From: Psychrobacter sp.
Lineage (GTDB): Bacteria; Pseudomonadota; Gammaproteobacteria; Pseudomonadales; Moraxellaceae
Reading direction: 5' to 3'
DNA length: 64,000 nt
Assembly: GCA_018260445.1 (NCBI GenBank)
Contig: JAGLBE010000009.1
Span: forward strand, 47,574-111,573
Shown: in pieces, positions 8,023 to 17,851 of the stretch
How the letters are laid out: every line of letters begins with the position of its first letter
How positions within the stretch are numbered: the first letter of the stretch is position 1
Notes under the pieces: model-generated
Database searches by the model: none
Told to the model about the DNA's origin: nothing
The model's input: only the letters and a program-made list of their open reading frames with translations
Made by a program: the position numbers and the translations under genes

Positions 8023-8411
8023 ACTTATATCCTTGTGTTGTCTTAATTTAGGCATGTTCTACCCAAAATGATTTATGACTACGTGTACTCAGTTAGGCAG
8101 CTAGGCAGCTAGGAAAGCTTAACCTTGATAACCGCTTACATCGCCTCAAGCAGTTTGCCACTGGGTATCTTTAATTTGCCATGAATCTTGCAGACAAACA
8201 AGCTATTTAAATGTAAACTAATGTAACTATAGGTAGTTATGACATATTATTTTGTCTATAATCTAAAATTTTTTTATAAAAATGATGCCCATATGATTAG
8301 GGAGTAGGTTAGACAGGGTTGTTACTAAAGTTGCTAAGGTTGCTAAGGTTGCTAAGGTCAGCAGCAATCATAAACAACCTGTATCGACATCCCAGCTTTT
8401 TTGCGTTTTAG
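8023..8411. other. intergenic region rpoN-hpf
   Basis: No gene is seen. The stretch is AT-rich at 8200-8290 and probably contains the hpf promoter (minus strand). It includes a 9-bp tandem array, GTTGCTAAG, four imperfect copies at 8321-8356, and a short duplicated TAGGCAGC near 8092-8110. Confidence 0.5.
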
Positions 8412-10214
8412 CTAAAATTTTAATTTGCGCTGGGTAGAGGAGCCGATATTAAGTGCTTCTCGATATTTTGCGACGGTGCGGCGTGCAATTTCAATCCCCT
8501 CTGTTTCAAGCGCTTTTTTTACGGCACTGTCCGATAGCGGCTTTTTGGGGTCTTCTTGTGCAATCAGCGCCTCAATCATGGCACAAATAGCGGTAGACGA
8601 CACGTCACCATCCTTACTCGACACATGCGAGGAAAAAAAGTGTTTGAGCGAGAATAGCCCTTGTGGGGTTAGGATGCTTTTACTGGTGGTCAGGCGTGAT
8701 ACGGTAGACTCGTGCAAGTCCACCTCTTCAGCCACATCTTTTAGTATCATCGGTTTCATCGCGGTTGGCCCTTGCAATAAAAACTCTTGCTGACGCTTGA
8801 CAATACAAGTGGCGACCTTGAGCAGATTTTGATTGCGCTCTTCAATACTGCGGATAAATAAGCGGGCATCGGTCAAGTTATCGCGCAAATAAACATTATC
8901 GGGGCTATCGTCGCTACGCTTGACCAAATTGGCGTATTCTTGATTGATTCTAAGCTTGGGCAGGGTAGATGGGTTGAGTTTGACCTGCCAAACGGGCTCA
9001 CCATCGTCGCTTTGCACCGTATTGACTAAAACATCGGGGATATCATAGCTCTCAGGTGTTAGGCCGTAATCGGGCTGGGCATCGGTAAAGCCCATGCCGG
9101 GCGACGGATTGAGGGTGCGTAGCAACTCGATGCTGGGCGCAATATCGCTTTTTTTAAGCCCGGTTTTTTGGGTTAATGCCTTGATGTTATTGCTGACCAG
9201 ATACTCATGCGCCGTGAGTAATTGTTTGGCCTGGTGCAAATAGGGCGTGGTGGCCGGCAACTTTTTAAGCTGGATTTGCAAGCACTCGGCTAAGTTGCGT
9301 GCCCCTACCCCAAGCGGCTCACAGGACTGAATCACATGCAGCACCATATGAATTTGGTCTTCCTCTATTTTATCGTCCCATTGATAAAAACTGGCCATCG
9401 TATCAAAGCTTTGTACCAAAGCATCAAAGTCGATTTGAATAAAGCCGTAGTCGTCCATCGAATCAATCAGATAATCGGCGATTAAAATATCAATTTCGGA
9501 TAAATGCTTAAAATTCAGTTGCCAGCGGATATGATCCTGCAAATTAGCCGCCGTTGCACCTTGATAGTCGTCCATATCTTCGAGATTTGGGCTTGCAAGG
9601 CTGGTAGCGGCATGGGTGTACACATCGTCCCAATCGGTATCGACTTCAAGCTCGCCAAGCGCATTGTCGGTCATGCGGTCTGCGCTGTCCGCCACCTTGT
9701 CTTCGCTACCGAAATCATTGTCACTGCTACTACTATCATTGGCATTGGCATTGGCAGATTGGGTGTTGTCATGGCTACTGCTGGCGCTATTGCTATTCTC
9801 ATAGTCCGAAAACAGGGCATTATCAGTCAAGCTATCAAAGCTATCTGAGCTATCAACGTCATCATAGCTATGGCTACCATCTAGGTCACTTAGGTCACTG
9901 TCTTTTGCGTCGCTATACGTATCATAATCGTTATAATCGTTATCATGCTCGTCAAACGCTTCTTTCGCAAAGTTGTCATTGATAAAATTGTCATCGGCAA
10001 AGCTGTCATCTAATAGGTCGTCACTCGCAAAATCATCCGCTTCAATGTCATCTTCTTCAACACGTTCTAATAAAGGATTGCTATCTAGCTTCATTTGCAC
10101 CTCTTGCTCAAGCTCAAGGCTCGACAATTGCAGCAGCTTAATAGCCTGCTGCATTTGCGGGGTTAACTTTTGCGAGGTGGATAGATTGGTGCCTAATCCG
10201 AATGACATACTCAT
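8412..10214 (-). CDS. rpoN: RNA polymerase sigma-54 factor
   Basis: The 600-residue protein starts with the conserved region I (SMSFGLGTNLSTSQKLTPQM, then QQAIKLLQLSSLELEQEV), which contacts core and activators. Region III carries the core-binding part and the DNA-binding region, ending in the RpoN box ARRTVAKYRE. Sigma-54 directs transcription from -24/-12 promoters with AAA+ activators. E. coli RpoN has 477 residues; the excess is a greatly expanded acidic region II (roughly residues 50-200) of D/S/N repeats such as DDSFADDNFINDNF. Start ATG at 10214 matches the family N-terminus; a longer frame would begin at a TTG. Region II is naturally variable and acidic, but this length is exceptional. 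Confidence 0.95.
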   Translation of the reverse strand: MSMSFGLGTNLSTSQKLTPQMQQAIKLLQLSSLELEQEVQMKLDSNPLLERVEEDDIEADDFASDDLLDDSFADDNFINDNFAKEAFDEHDNDYNDYDTYSDAKDSDLSDLDGSHSYDDVDSSDSFDSLTDNALFSDYENSNSASSSHDNTQSANANANDSSSSDNDFGSEDKVADSADRMTDNALGELEVDTDWDDVYTHAATSLASPNLEDMDDYQGATAANLQDHIRWQLNFKHLSEIDILIADYLIDSMDDYGFIQIDFDALVQSFDTMASFYQWDDKIEEDQIHMVLHVIQSCEPLGVGARNLAECLQIQLKKLPATTPYLHQAKQLLTAHEYLVSNNIKALTQKTGLKKSDIAPSIELLRTLNPSPGMGFTDAQPDYGLTPESYDIPDVLVNTVQSDDGEPVWQVKLNPSTLPKLRINQEYANLVKRSDDSPDNVYLRDNLTDARLFIRSIEERNQNLLKVATCIVKRQQEFLLQGPTAMKPMILKDVAEEVDLHESTVSRLTTSKSILTPQGLFSLKHFFSSHVSSKDGDVSSTAICAMIEALIAQEDPKKPLSDSAVKKALETEGIEIARRTVAKYREALNIGSSTQRKLKF

Positions 10215-10467
10215 GATAACGATTCTTAGTTGGCCAAGGGTAACAGGCTTGCAGGGTGGGTAAATCGACAAAACCTGATTGCGATAGGGTTTACTATATA
10301 GATAATTTTGGCTAATTGCACGCAGTGACCATGCCGTTTAGCGTATTCTTGACTTATAATAATGCCTATATCTAAGTGACTACAATCCGCAGATAATTCC
10401 CTAGACTTCAACATGAGTGGCTATCGCCGCAGATGATTTTATTTATACAAACTTTAAGGGGTGATAG

Positions 10468-11451
10468 ATGCTAACCAAACCGATTATCGGCTGTGTTCAG
10501 TTAAATAGCCAAAGCGATATTGACGCCAATCTCACCACGATTGAGACGTCCATCCAAGCCGCCGCTAAACTGGGCGTGCATTTGCTCGTATTGCCAGAGA
10601 ACGCCTGCCGTATGGGCAATCAGCACGAGCTTAGCGAACGCTTTGAGGCGCTATCGGACTGGTATGCCGACTTAGCGTTTAAGCATCAGTTGTTTATCGT
10701 GGCCGGCACCCTACCTTGCCCGTATCGCCCCGATGGCAAGCCCGTACCCAACGCTAAGCTACGTCAGGTCAGCCAATTGTTTGCCCCTGATGGCAAACGC
10801 CTTGCCCGCTATGATAAAATTCATTTGTTTAAAGCGCAAGTAGCCGACAGCACCGGCAGCTATGATGAAGGCCAGACCTTTGAAGCTGGAGATACCACCG
10901 TGGTGGCGCAATGCGATATGCGTGGTTTAATAGGCGCAGGGTCGGGCTTAAGTGAATCAAGCCGCCCCTTAACCGTGGGAATGATGGTGTGCTTTGACTT
11001 ACGCTTTGCCGCATTGGCGCAAAGACTGCGCCAAGCCGGTGCCGAACTATTAACTGCCCCGTCGGCCTTTACCTATCAAACGGGTCAAGCGCACTGGCAA
11101 TTGTTGCTGCAAGCGCGTGCATTGGACGCCCAATGTATGGTGGTCGGCGCAGCCCAAGGCGGCGAGCATAGGTATCCACAGGCTAAAAACCGCAAAACTT
11201 GGGGGCACAGTGCCATTACCAATGCCAATGGCGAGGTCGTGGTACAAACAAATCGCACGAGCGTAACAAATTTATTGGACTCGGCGGCCATTGCAAAGCA
11301 GGTCGGACCAGATAGCAATAGCAATAGCGATAGCAATACTGATACCCTACAGCATCAACATTATGAGCTGATAAGCTGTGATTTTGACCTGCAAACGCAG
11401 CAAGATTGGCGACAAAATATGCCCATCCATCACTGCCATAGATTGGCCTAA
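10468..11451 (+). CDS. carbon-nitrogen hydrolase (nitrilase superfamily, Nit1/deaminated glutathione amidase-like)
   Basis: The 327-residue protein has the nitrilase fold catalytic triad in sequence: Glu in LLVLPENACRMG, Lys in YDKIHLFK, and Cys in MMVCFDLRF. The pattern best fits the Nit1/YbeM branch, whose members hydrolyse deaminated glutathione; other omega-amidase-like substrates cannot be excluded. Near the C-terminus an N/S/D/T insert (about residues 273-290, from 6-bp repeats) interrupts the conserved end. Upstream TTTAAGGGG gives a plausible ribosome-binding site. It is divergent from rpoN. Confidence 0.85.
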   Translation: MLTKPIIGCVQLNSQSDIDANLTTIETSIQAAAKLGVHLLVLPENACRMGNQHELSERFEALSDWYADLAFKHQLFIVAGTLPCPYRPDGKPVPNAKLRQVSQLFAPDGKRLARYDKIHLFKAQVADSTGSYDEGQTFEAGDTTVVAQCDMRGLIGAGSGLSESSRPLTVGMMVCFDLRFAALAQRLRQAGAELLTAPSAFTYQTGQAHWQLLLQARALDAQCMVVGAAQGGEHRYPQAKNRKTWGHSAITNANGEVVVQTNRTSVTNLLDSAAIAKQVGPDSNSNSDSNTDTLQHQHYELISCDFDLQTQQDWRQNMPIHHCHRLA

Positions 11452-11593
11452 CATGCTATATTAGCTTAGCTTAGGTTTTTAGGTAACGTAGGCTTGTTAT
11501 GCCCCCTATGTTTATCCCTAAGCTGACGTATCGCCAAGCTTTAGCAGTCACTGCGCTTAGTATTCACGGTAACCCATATAGCGACTACCTTCC

Positions 11594-12142
11594 ATGCCAA
11601 TGCCAAAATATTCGCTCTTTGCGGCGTTAAAACACAACCCTATGTTTGCCAATTTAGACGACTACTCGTTTCAAATTGTCGAAAACTATTTGTCCTTTAA
11701 AGCGTTGGAGGCCGGCGAGGTGTTGTTTGAAGAGGGAGACCGCGGTAACTTTATGGCCATCGTGGTGGCAGGAAAGCTCGATATTTTAAAAGAGACGCAG
11801 CGTAGTACCAGCGTAAATGCCAGTAAAGATGACGATGAGGCGACCCTCCCTTTAGAATGCGAGCCTGATGTTGTGGGCGATGACGACGAGAACGTCACCC
11901 GTTTAAGCACGATTAAACAGGGCGACAGTATTGGGGAGATGGCAATGATTGACGAATTGCCCCGCTCTGCGACGGTGCGTGCTATCGAACGCTCTGGGCT
12001 GATACTGTTGCCCAATAAAGACTTTGAGCGAATTTTGCAAGAGCATCCACGCATCGGTATTGAGATGCTCAAGGGCGTTGCTAGAAAGCTGAGCATCAAC
12101 TTACGGCGTACCTCTAACGTATTGTCACAAAAAAAAAGTTAG
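11594..12142 (+). CDS. cyclic nucleotide-binding domain protein without DNA-binding domain
   Basis: This 182-residue protein is a single Crp-type effector domain: FANLDDYSFQIVENYL at the start, EAGEVLFEEGDRGNFMAIVVAGKL, and the phosphate-binding cassette region GDSIGEMAMIDELPRSATVRA. An acidic insert (about residues 73-100) expands the beta-roll. No helix-turn-helix follows; the protein stops about 50 residues after the cassette. Such stand-alone domains may sense cyclic nucleotides or only share the fold. Its stop codon is five bases from the stop of the convergent xerC, with no terminator between. Confidence 0.8.
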   Translation: MPMPKYSLFAALKHNPMFANLDDYSFQIVENYLSFKALEAGEVLFEEGDRGNFMAIVVAGKLDILKETQRSTSVNASKDDDEATLPLECEPDVVGDDDENVTRLSTIKQGDSIGEMAMIDELPRSATVRAIERSGLILLPNKDFERILQEHPRIGIEMLKGVARKLSINLRRTSNVLSQKKS

Positions 12143-12147
12143 CAAGC

Positions 12148-13161
12148 CTATAACAGCGGCGCATCGCCATAAATGGCTTTATCATGCACGGCACGGGGAT
12201 GGGCTTTATCGTATACTTGGGTTAGTTTGGCAAAATCGACATGGGTGTATATTTGGGTGGTGCTGATGTCACTGTGACCCAGCAGTTCTTGCACCGCCCG
12301 CAAATCGCCACTCTCGGACAGCAGGTGCGAGGCAAAGCAGTGGCGCAATAAATGCGGATACAAGTTTTGAGCGATACCAGCCCGCGCCGCTGCGACTTTA
12401 AGACGCTGCTGTACCGCTCTGGTAGACAAACGGGTGCCCAATTTTTCGCTAATAAACAAGGCACAGTCGCCCTGTTCTTCCCAAAGATGGCGATGCGGCA
12501 GATATCCTGCAACCGCTTGCATTGCTTTAGCACCCACCGGCACCAATCGGGTTTTATTGCCCTTGCCCGTTACCCGAACTTGGCCTCGTGTACCATCGGC
12601 ATCCACACTGATATCGCCTAGGTTCAAACTGACCAGCTCTCCTACCCGCAGCCCACTGCTGTAGAGCAATTCGAACATTGCTTTATCTCGTACCCATAGG
12701 CGTGCTTGCTCTGGGGTATCGGGCATCGGTTGCTCTAATAATTGGGTAAGGGTATCGCCATCAGCAATGGTGGGTAATGGGCGTGGGCCACGTTTAAGCT
12801 GATAGCCGGTGGTGGGGTTAATACGGGCTTTGTCTTGCTCGATAAGCCAGCCATAAAAGTGCCGTATAGCCGACAATTCACGCTGCACACTGGATATGGC
12901 TAGCGCATCCACCTCCAAGCGTTGGCCAATATATTTACTTAGCTGCCGCTTATCAAAGCGTGTCCAAATCAGGCGATGTTGTTCTAAAAAGCAGGCCAAT
13001 TGATATAAACCTGCATGATAGGCATCAATGGTATGCGCCGATAAGCCGCGTACCGATAGCGCACCAAGCCACTGCTCAACCGGCACTAATAAGGTCTCTA
13101 CAGTGGGCGTTAAAACGGTTGGCTGACTCATGGTTGGCTTATTCATGGTTGGCTTATTCAT
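12148..13161 (-). CDS. xerC: site-specific tyrosine recombinase XerC
   Basis: The 337-residue protein has the SAM-like N-terminal core-binding domain (residues ~20-110) and a tyrosine recombinase catalytic domain with R172 (SSGLRVGELV), K200 (VTGKGNKTR), H270-x-x-R273 (HLLRHCFASH), H296 (LLGHSDISTTQ) and Y305 (IYTHV). XerC acts with XerD at dif to resolve chromosome dimers. It follows dapF by 39 bases on the same strand, a conserved neighbourhood (dapF-xerC). The start region repeats NKPTM twice from a 15-bp duplication (13129-13161), adding about ten residues before the family's usual N-terminus. XerD is a possible confusion; the dapF context favours XerC. Confidence 0.92.
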   Translation of the reverse strand: MNKPTMNKPTMSQPTVLTPTVETLLVPVEQWLGALSVRGLSAHTIDAYHAGLYQLACFLEQHRLIWTRFDKRQLSKYIGQRLEVDALAISSVQRELSAIRHFYGWLIEQDKARINPTTGYQLKRGPRPLPTIADGDTLTQLLEQPMPDTPEQARLWVRDKAMFELLYSSGLRVGELVSLNLGDISVDADGTRGQVRVTGKGNKTRLVPVGAKAMQAVAGYLPHRHLWEEQGDCALFISEKLGTRLSTRAVQQRLKVAAARAGIAQNLYPHLLRHCFASHLLSESGDLRAVQELLGHSDISTTQIYTHVDFAKLTQVYDKAHPRAVHDKAIYGDAPLL

Positions 13162-13200
13162 GGTGGGAGGCCTCTTTGGCTAAGGTTAAGGTAGCAAGCT

Positions 13201-14082
13201 CTAAGCTTGCGGCTTAATCCCTGCTTGCGCCATAATGCCATCCGGGCTAAACACGCCCTCGTACACAAACGCAGTTGGCCCCGTCATCATCACCGAGTAC
13301 CCGGGTGACCATTCAATTAACAGACTACCGCCATACAACTGCGCCCGAATCTCTTCGCCCTCATCCAGCCAGCCCTCACGCACGCCCGTTGCGACGGCAG
13401 CGCAAGCACCCGTACCACAGGCTTGGGTTTCGCCCACCCCACGCTCATAAACCCGCAAGCGGATATGGCGCTGGTTCATGATTTGTACAAAGCTCACGTT
13501 AACTTTATTCGGAAAAGCCGGATGCGATTCGATGGCTTTGCCTAGGGTTTCGACATCCGCCGCTAAAATATCATCGACCTTGATAATGGCATGCGGGTTG
13601 CCCATACTGGCGACATACAGCTGGACGGGGGTGCCATTGACATCCAAATGATAGGCATTTTGTATTTTAGTGATGGCTTTGGGGGTAAACGGTATTTCAT
13701 CCGGCTCAAAATGCGGTTTGCCCATATCCACTTGTACCCAACCAAAATTGTCGGTCGCTAAGGTCAGTATGCCGCCGGATGTTTCCACCCGAATACGCTG
13801 CTTTAACGACAGTTTTCGGGCTTGCACAAAGCGGGCAAAGCAGCGCGCGCCGTTGCCGCATTGTTCGACTTCTGAGCCATCCGCATTATAAATACGATAG
13901 CGAAAATCGACATCGGGGCGCATCGGTGGTTCTACCACCAAAAGCTGATCAAAACCAACACCGATATGGCGATCTGCCAATAACGTAATCAGCTCTGGGG
14001 TGAGATTTAGGCGCTGCGTCACCAAATCAATCACCATAAAATCGTTCCCCAACCCATGCATCTTTGTAAACTCAATAAGCAT
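13201..14082 (-). CDS. dapF: diaminopimelate epimerase
   Basis: The 293-residue enzyme shows both catalytic cysteines: C75 in EVEQCGNGARCF and C222 in ETQACGTGACAA. It interconverts LL- and meso-diaminopimelate, the last step before LysA and the supply of meso-DAP for peptidoglycan. Length is slightly over the typical 274-280. The N-terminus MLIEFTKMHGLGNDFMVID is the family start. It lies downstream of lysA on the same strand but a terminator sits between them, so dapF-xerC probably has its own promoter in 14083-14210. Confidence 0.97.
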   Translation of the reverse strand: MLIEFTKMHGLGNDFMVIDLVTQRLNLTPELITLLADRHIGVGFDQLLVVEPPMRPDVDFRYRIYNADGSEVEQCGNGARCFARFVQARKLSLKQRIRVETSGGILTLATDNFGWVQVDMGKPHFEPDEIPFTPKAITKIQNAYHLDVNGTPVQLYVASMGNPHAIIKVDDILAADVETLGKAIESHPAFPNKVNVSFVQIMNQRHIRLRVYERGVGETQACGTGACAAVATGVREGWLDEGEEIRAQLYGGSLLIEWSPGYSVMMTGPTAFVYEGVFSPDGIMAQAGIKPQA

Positions 14083-14210
14083 CTTACTATTCCTTAATGT
14101 TATAATGACTTAATAATGACCCTATCTTACCATGCACTCACCCTGCAGGTTATGACAATGTTAAGTATTGGTTTGCTACCGTCAACAAACGTTACCCTAA
14201 ATAATAGGCA

Positions 14211-14244
14211 TTAAAAAGCCCTATATCAAGGTAGCATATAGGGC
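14211..14244 (-). terminator. intrinsic terminator of lysA
   Basis: GCCCTATAT (14218-14226) pairs with ATATAGGGC (14236-14244) across a 9-base loop; reading on the minus strand it is followed by TTTTTAA. It lies about 75 bases past the lysA stop. Confidence 0.8.
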
Positions 14245-14319
14245 GACTCTCCTTTTTACAGACTGCTTAAAGATGGTTTATAGACAGCTTAGCAGTAGAC
14301 GACCGGTTGCAAGGCGTAT

Positions 14320-15735
14320 TTAGGCGATGGGCGCTGCTTGCCACAGCTGCTCATTGGCAAACAATTGCGCCACGCTTTCCCGTGGCCGAATCAGCTGATG
14401 CTTATCAGCATCCACCATGACTTCAGCCGCTCTAGGGCGGGTGTTATAATTGCTGCTCATCACAAACCCATAAGCCCCTGCCCCGGTAATGGCCAGCACA
14501 TCGCCCTTGTTTAAGGTCAATAGCCGCTGTTTGGCTAAAAAATCGCCGGTTTCACAAACTGCGCCCACGATATCCCAACTTTTTTCGCTGTTATCCTTGA
14601 AGGTATCGCTGTTATTAAGATTATCGCTGTCGCTAAGCTGAGCAGGAATCACCGCCATTTGCGCTTGATACAAGGCCGGGCGAATTAAATCATTCATTGC
14701 CGCATCCACAATTGCAAAATTTTTGTGTTCGGCAGGTTTTAAGACATCAACGGTGGTCAACAAGATGCCCGCATTAGCGACGATACTACGCCCCGGCTCA
14801 AACAAGACTTTAAGCCCCAAAGCTTGCAGTTTGGGCAATAAGGCGGCGGCAAACTTGCTGATATCGGCCACCTCTTCATCAATATAGCGCACCCCAAGGC
14901 CACCGCCCAAATCAATATGCTCAAGCGCGATGCCGGCTTTTTTTAGCGTCTCAATCAGCTCACTTATTTTATCAAGTGCCGCTACAAAAGGGTCAATATC
15001 GGTCAATTGCGAGCCAATATGACAGTCAATACCAACAATATTAAGATGTGGCAAACTATTTGCATATTGATAGGCGGCAACCGCCTTATCATGCCCGATG
15101 CCAAATTTGTTGTCTTTTAATCCCGTCGAAATATAAGGATGGGTATTGGCATCAACATTGGGGTTAACCCGAATCGAAATAGGGGCGATTTTACCCATCT
15201 CGCCCGCTACAGTATTGATAGTATCCAGTTCATTTAGCGATTCTACATTAAAACAGCCGATATTCGCTGCCAAACCTGCCTCAATATCGCCCCGGGTTTT
15301 GCCCACGCCCGAAAAGACAATACGGCTTGGCTCGCCACCAGCGGCCAACACCCGTGCCAGCTCGCCTGCCGATACCAAATCAAAACCTGCCCCTGCCTGT
15401 GCCAAAATACCTAAAACGGCAAGGTTAGAATTGGCTTTTACCGCATAACAAATCTGATTATCAATGGCGGCAAAGCTTGTGCTATAAGCCGCATAAGCTT
15501 GTAATATCGCCTGCTTTGAATAGACATAAAGCGGTGTGGCGTAGTTTTCTACTAAGGTGCTGATACTGACCGCTTCCATATACAACGCATTTTTGTCATA
15601 GTGCAAAGCCGGCAGTTTTTCGACAAAGGCGGCAGGATGAATACGCAGCCCTGCTGGGGTATGCTCAACGGCTGATGGGGGGTGTGCCGCTACAATTTTT
15701 GGGGACGGGGTCTGCATGCTGCGCTGTGTACTCAT
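14320..15735 (-). CDS. lysA: diaminopimelate decarboxylase
   Basis: The 471-residue enzyme is a PLP fold-III decarboxylase: pyridoxal lysine K100 in ICYAVKANSN, HIGSQLTDI, glycine-rich GGGLGVRY, EPGRSIVANAG, and the CETGDFLAKQR motif that contributes the active-site Cys from the partner subunit. It converts meso-DAP to lysine. It is about 50 residues longer than E. coli LysA (420): the N-terminus carries a roughly 45-residue extension and residues near 375-390 form an S/D/N-rich insert just before the CETGDF motif. lptM lies 135 bases upstream, the common lptM-lysA-dapF order. Confidence 0.96.
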   Translation of the reverse strand: MSTQRSMQTPSPKIVAAHPPSAVEHTPAGLRIHPAAFVEKLPALHYDKNALYMEAVSISTLVENYATPLYVYSKQAILQAYAAYSTSFAAIDNQICYAVKANSNLAVLGILAQAGAGFDLVSAGELARVLAAGGEPSRIVFSGVGKTRGDIEAGLAANIGCFNVESLNELDTINTVAGEMGKIAPISIRVNPNVDANTHPYISTGLKDNKFGIGHDKAVAAYQYANSLPHLNIVGIDCHIGSQLTDIDPFVAALDKISELIETLKKAGIALEHIDLGGGLGVRYIDEEVADISKFAAALLPKLQALGLKVLFEPGRSIVANAGILLTTVDVLKPAEHKNFAIVDAAMNDLIRPALYQAQMAVIPAQLSDSDNLNNSDTFKDNSEKSWDIVGAVCETGDFLAKQRLLTLNKGDVLAITGAGAYGFVMSSNYNTRPRAAEVMVDADKHQLIRPRESVAQLFANEQLWQAAPIA

Positions 15736-15870
15736 AATTGCTATCCAAATGCGTATAAAAAGGCTAATGTCTTCAAGGTTTAGTAAGGAATTTTTAGGTT
15801 AACTGGTTTAAAAAAGCAGAACGGCTAGCTGCTGGCTCGGTCACACGGGATGCCAAACGCCATGCACGCG

Positions 15871-16257
15871 CTAATAGTTATTAAGAGTATTTGCATCCAC
15901 AGCAGGTATCTTAGTGCTTTGACTCGCACTGTCATTAGCGGCGTTGCTATTAGAGCCGTTACCCTGGGTAGAGGCGTTACCCTGAGTAGAAGCATCGCTA
16001 TGGGTGGCTTGGTTATCGGACGTTGCCGCAGGGGTTGCCGCCTTATTGCCTTTATAGAGAATAAACTCAGTATTACTGGGCGCATCCTTAGGCAAATATA
16101 ACGCCCCCTTTTGACCGCAGCTGGTCAATAACAAGCTTGCTAACATAGCGCTAAACAGTATTGCCAGCACAGCCGTCAGGGTTTGAGCCGTTTTAGCCCT
16201 TTTACTAGCGGCGTGTATGCCTTGGTGACAATGCGGCGTATAGGGCTTTGAGAGCAT
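15871..16257 (-). CDS. lptM: LptM/YifL family lipoprotein
   Basis: The 128-residue protein carries the LptM signature right after its lipidated Cys: LLTSCGQKGALYLPKD (Cys near residue 48). In E. coli LptM binds LptD-LptE and promotes correct disulfide formation in the lipopolysaccharide translocon. Location next to lysA is diagnostic. The start precedes the hydrophobic signal segment by about 25 residues, longer than usual, and the tail contains a duplicated NASTQGN-type stretch. Only the ~16-residue N-terminal motif is conserved in the family; the rest is expected to be variable. Confidence 0.85.
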   Translation of the reverse strand: MLSKPYTPHCHQGIHAASKRAKTAQTLTAVLAILFSAMLASLLLTSCGQKGALYLPKDAPSNTEFILYKGNKAATPAATSDNQATHSDASTQGNASTQGNGSNSNAANDSASQSTKIPAVDANTLNNY

Positions 16258-16519
16258 GCTGAATCCTATTGAATTGAACGAGACTAGAAAGAAAACGTAC
16301 TGGCTATGGTAGCAAAATTATTAAAAGATACCTAAAAATTTATGTTGAGCCGTGACGCAACGTGCTAAATTATAGCCCTATTGGCCGCTGTTTATTGTTA
16401 AAATCATAGGGTTCCACATGCCCTAGTATAGCAAGTCTGATTTTTACCGATAATTCAAAGTTAACCATCCCTATAACCACTTGCCAGTTACCCACACCTT
16501 CTAGGGTCTAGCACATTTT

Positions 16520-17785
16520 ATGAGTGACACTCTTATGCACAAGTCTGCCATGCACAATCCCACCTTAGTGATTAATTCTGGTTCTTCTTCGCTTAAATAT
16601 GCGTTAATCAGTGCAGACAATCAACATCGTATCACCGGCCTTGCCGAAAACTTAGGCGCCAACGAGGCACAGATTGTTCATAAAGATCTAAATGGTGAAA
16701 AAAGTGTCATTGCAATTAGCGGGGCGAATCACAAAGAAGCCCTCGTTACTATTTTAGAAATACTAGGCGACTACAAACCCATTGCTGTCGGGCACCGTGC
16801 CGTGCATGGTGGGCATGAATTTAGCCAAGCCCAAAGAGTGTCTGCCGCTGCATTGGCGCAGTTAAAGCGATTAACGCCGCTGGCACCGCTGCACAATCCT
16901 GCCAATATCGTGGGTATTGAAGCAGTGCAGGCAATTTATCCACAGTTGCCACAAGTAATGGTGTTTGATACGGCATTTCACCAAACCATGCCGCCCAAAG
17001 CGTATCGCTATGCCATTCCAAAAGCGCTGTATGAGACACATTTTATCCGCCGTTACGGGTTTCATGGCACCTCGCATGCGTATGTGTCTGACAGAGCCCG
17101 CGAGTTGACTGAGCAACTAAGCACAACAAACAATGCTAGCAAGCTTAATCCTAGCAGCGAAGGTAGTAAAAAACAGGGCTGGCTAACCGCCCACCTTGGC
17201 AATGGCTGCTCCGCTGCCGCTATTTATGAGGGTAAAAGTTTAGACACTAGTATGGGGCTAACCCCGCTTGAGGGCTTGATGATGGGCACTCGCAGTGGCG
17301 ATGTGGACCCCGGTTTGCACGCGCATCTCAAACATACCTTGGGCATGAGCTTAGAGGACATTGATGCTATGCTCAACAAACAAAGCGGTTTGTTGGGGGT
17401 TACTGGGGTGTCTAATGATATGCGCGCTGTGGAAGAGATGGCCGCAGACAATACCCATCCGAATCAGGCGGATGCTAATTTGGCGCTAGAGATGTTTTGT
17501 TACCGAGTGGCAAAATATCTTGCGGCTTTATCCTGTGCATTGCCTGAATTAACTGGTATCGTGTTTACGGGCGGTATTGGTGAAAATGGCGCCGATATCC
17601 GGGCACGTATTGTTGCCGATATGCGCCATTTTGGGTTGCAAATGGATAGCGCTAAAAATGCTAAATTAATTAGAGGGCAGGAGGGTAGCTTTCATGGTGA
17701 TAATAGCCGGTATGCGCTTTGGGTGATTCCCACCGACGAAGAATACCGTATTGCCCTAGAAACCCGGCAGACTTTAGGCCTATAA
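16520..17785 (+). CDS. ackA: acetate kinase
   Basis: The 421-residue enzyme contains the ASKHA-fold motifs of AckA: VINSGSSSLKY, GHRAVHGGHEF, HNPANIVGI, MVFDTAFHQTMP, RRYGFHGTSHAYVS (catalytic His region) and GLTPLEGLMMGTRSGDVDP. It phosphorylates acetate with ATP, paired with Pta to make acetyl-CoA or to excrete acetate. A short S/N/K insert (about residues 203-217) is of the same low-complexity kind as in neighbouring genes. Met1, Met5 and Met10 are all possible starts; no strong Shine-Dalgarno. pta follows after 271 bases, longer than usual for ackA-pta pairs. Confidence 0.97.
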   Translation: MSDTLMHKSAMHNPTLVINSGSSSLKYALISADNQHRITGLAENLGANEAQIVHKDLNGEKSVIAISGANHKEALVTILEILGDYKPIAVGHRAVHGGHEFSQAQRVSAAALAQLKRLTPLAPLHNPANIVGIEAVQAIYPQLPQVMVFDTAFHQTMPPKAYRYAIPKALYETHFIRRYGFHGTSHAYVSDRARELTEQLSTTNNASKLNPSSEGSKKQGWLTAHLGNGCSAAAIYEGKSLDTSMGLTPLEGLMMGTRSGDVDPGLHAHLKHTLGMSLEDIDAMLNKQSGLLGVTGVSNDMRAVEEMAADNTHPNQADANLALEMFCYRVAKYLAALSCALPELTGIVFTGGIGENGADIRARIVADMRHFGLQMDSAKNAKLIRGQEGSFHGDNSRYALWVIPTDEEYRIALETRQTLGL

Positions 17786-17851
17786 TCGGGCTTTGGGGCG
17801 TTTGCTATCTTATTTTTAGCCATGATGGTTGCCTCGGGGGTGCGGTTTAGC

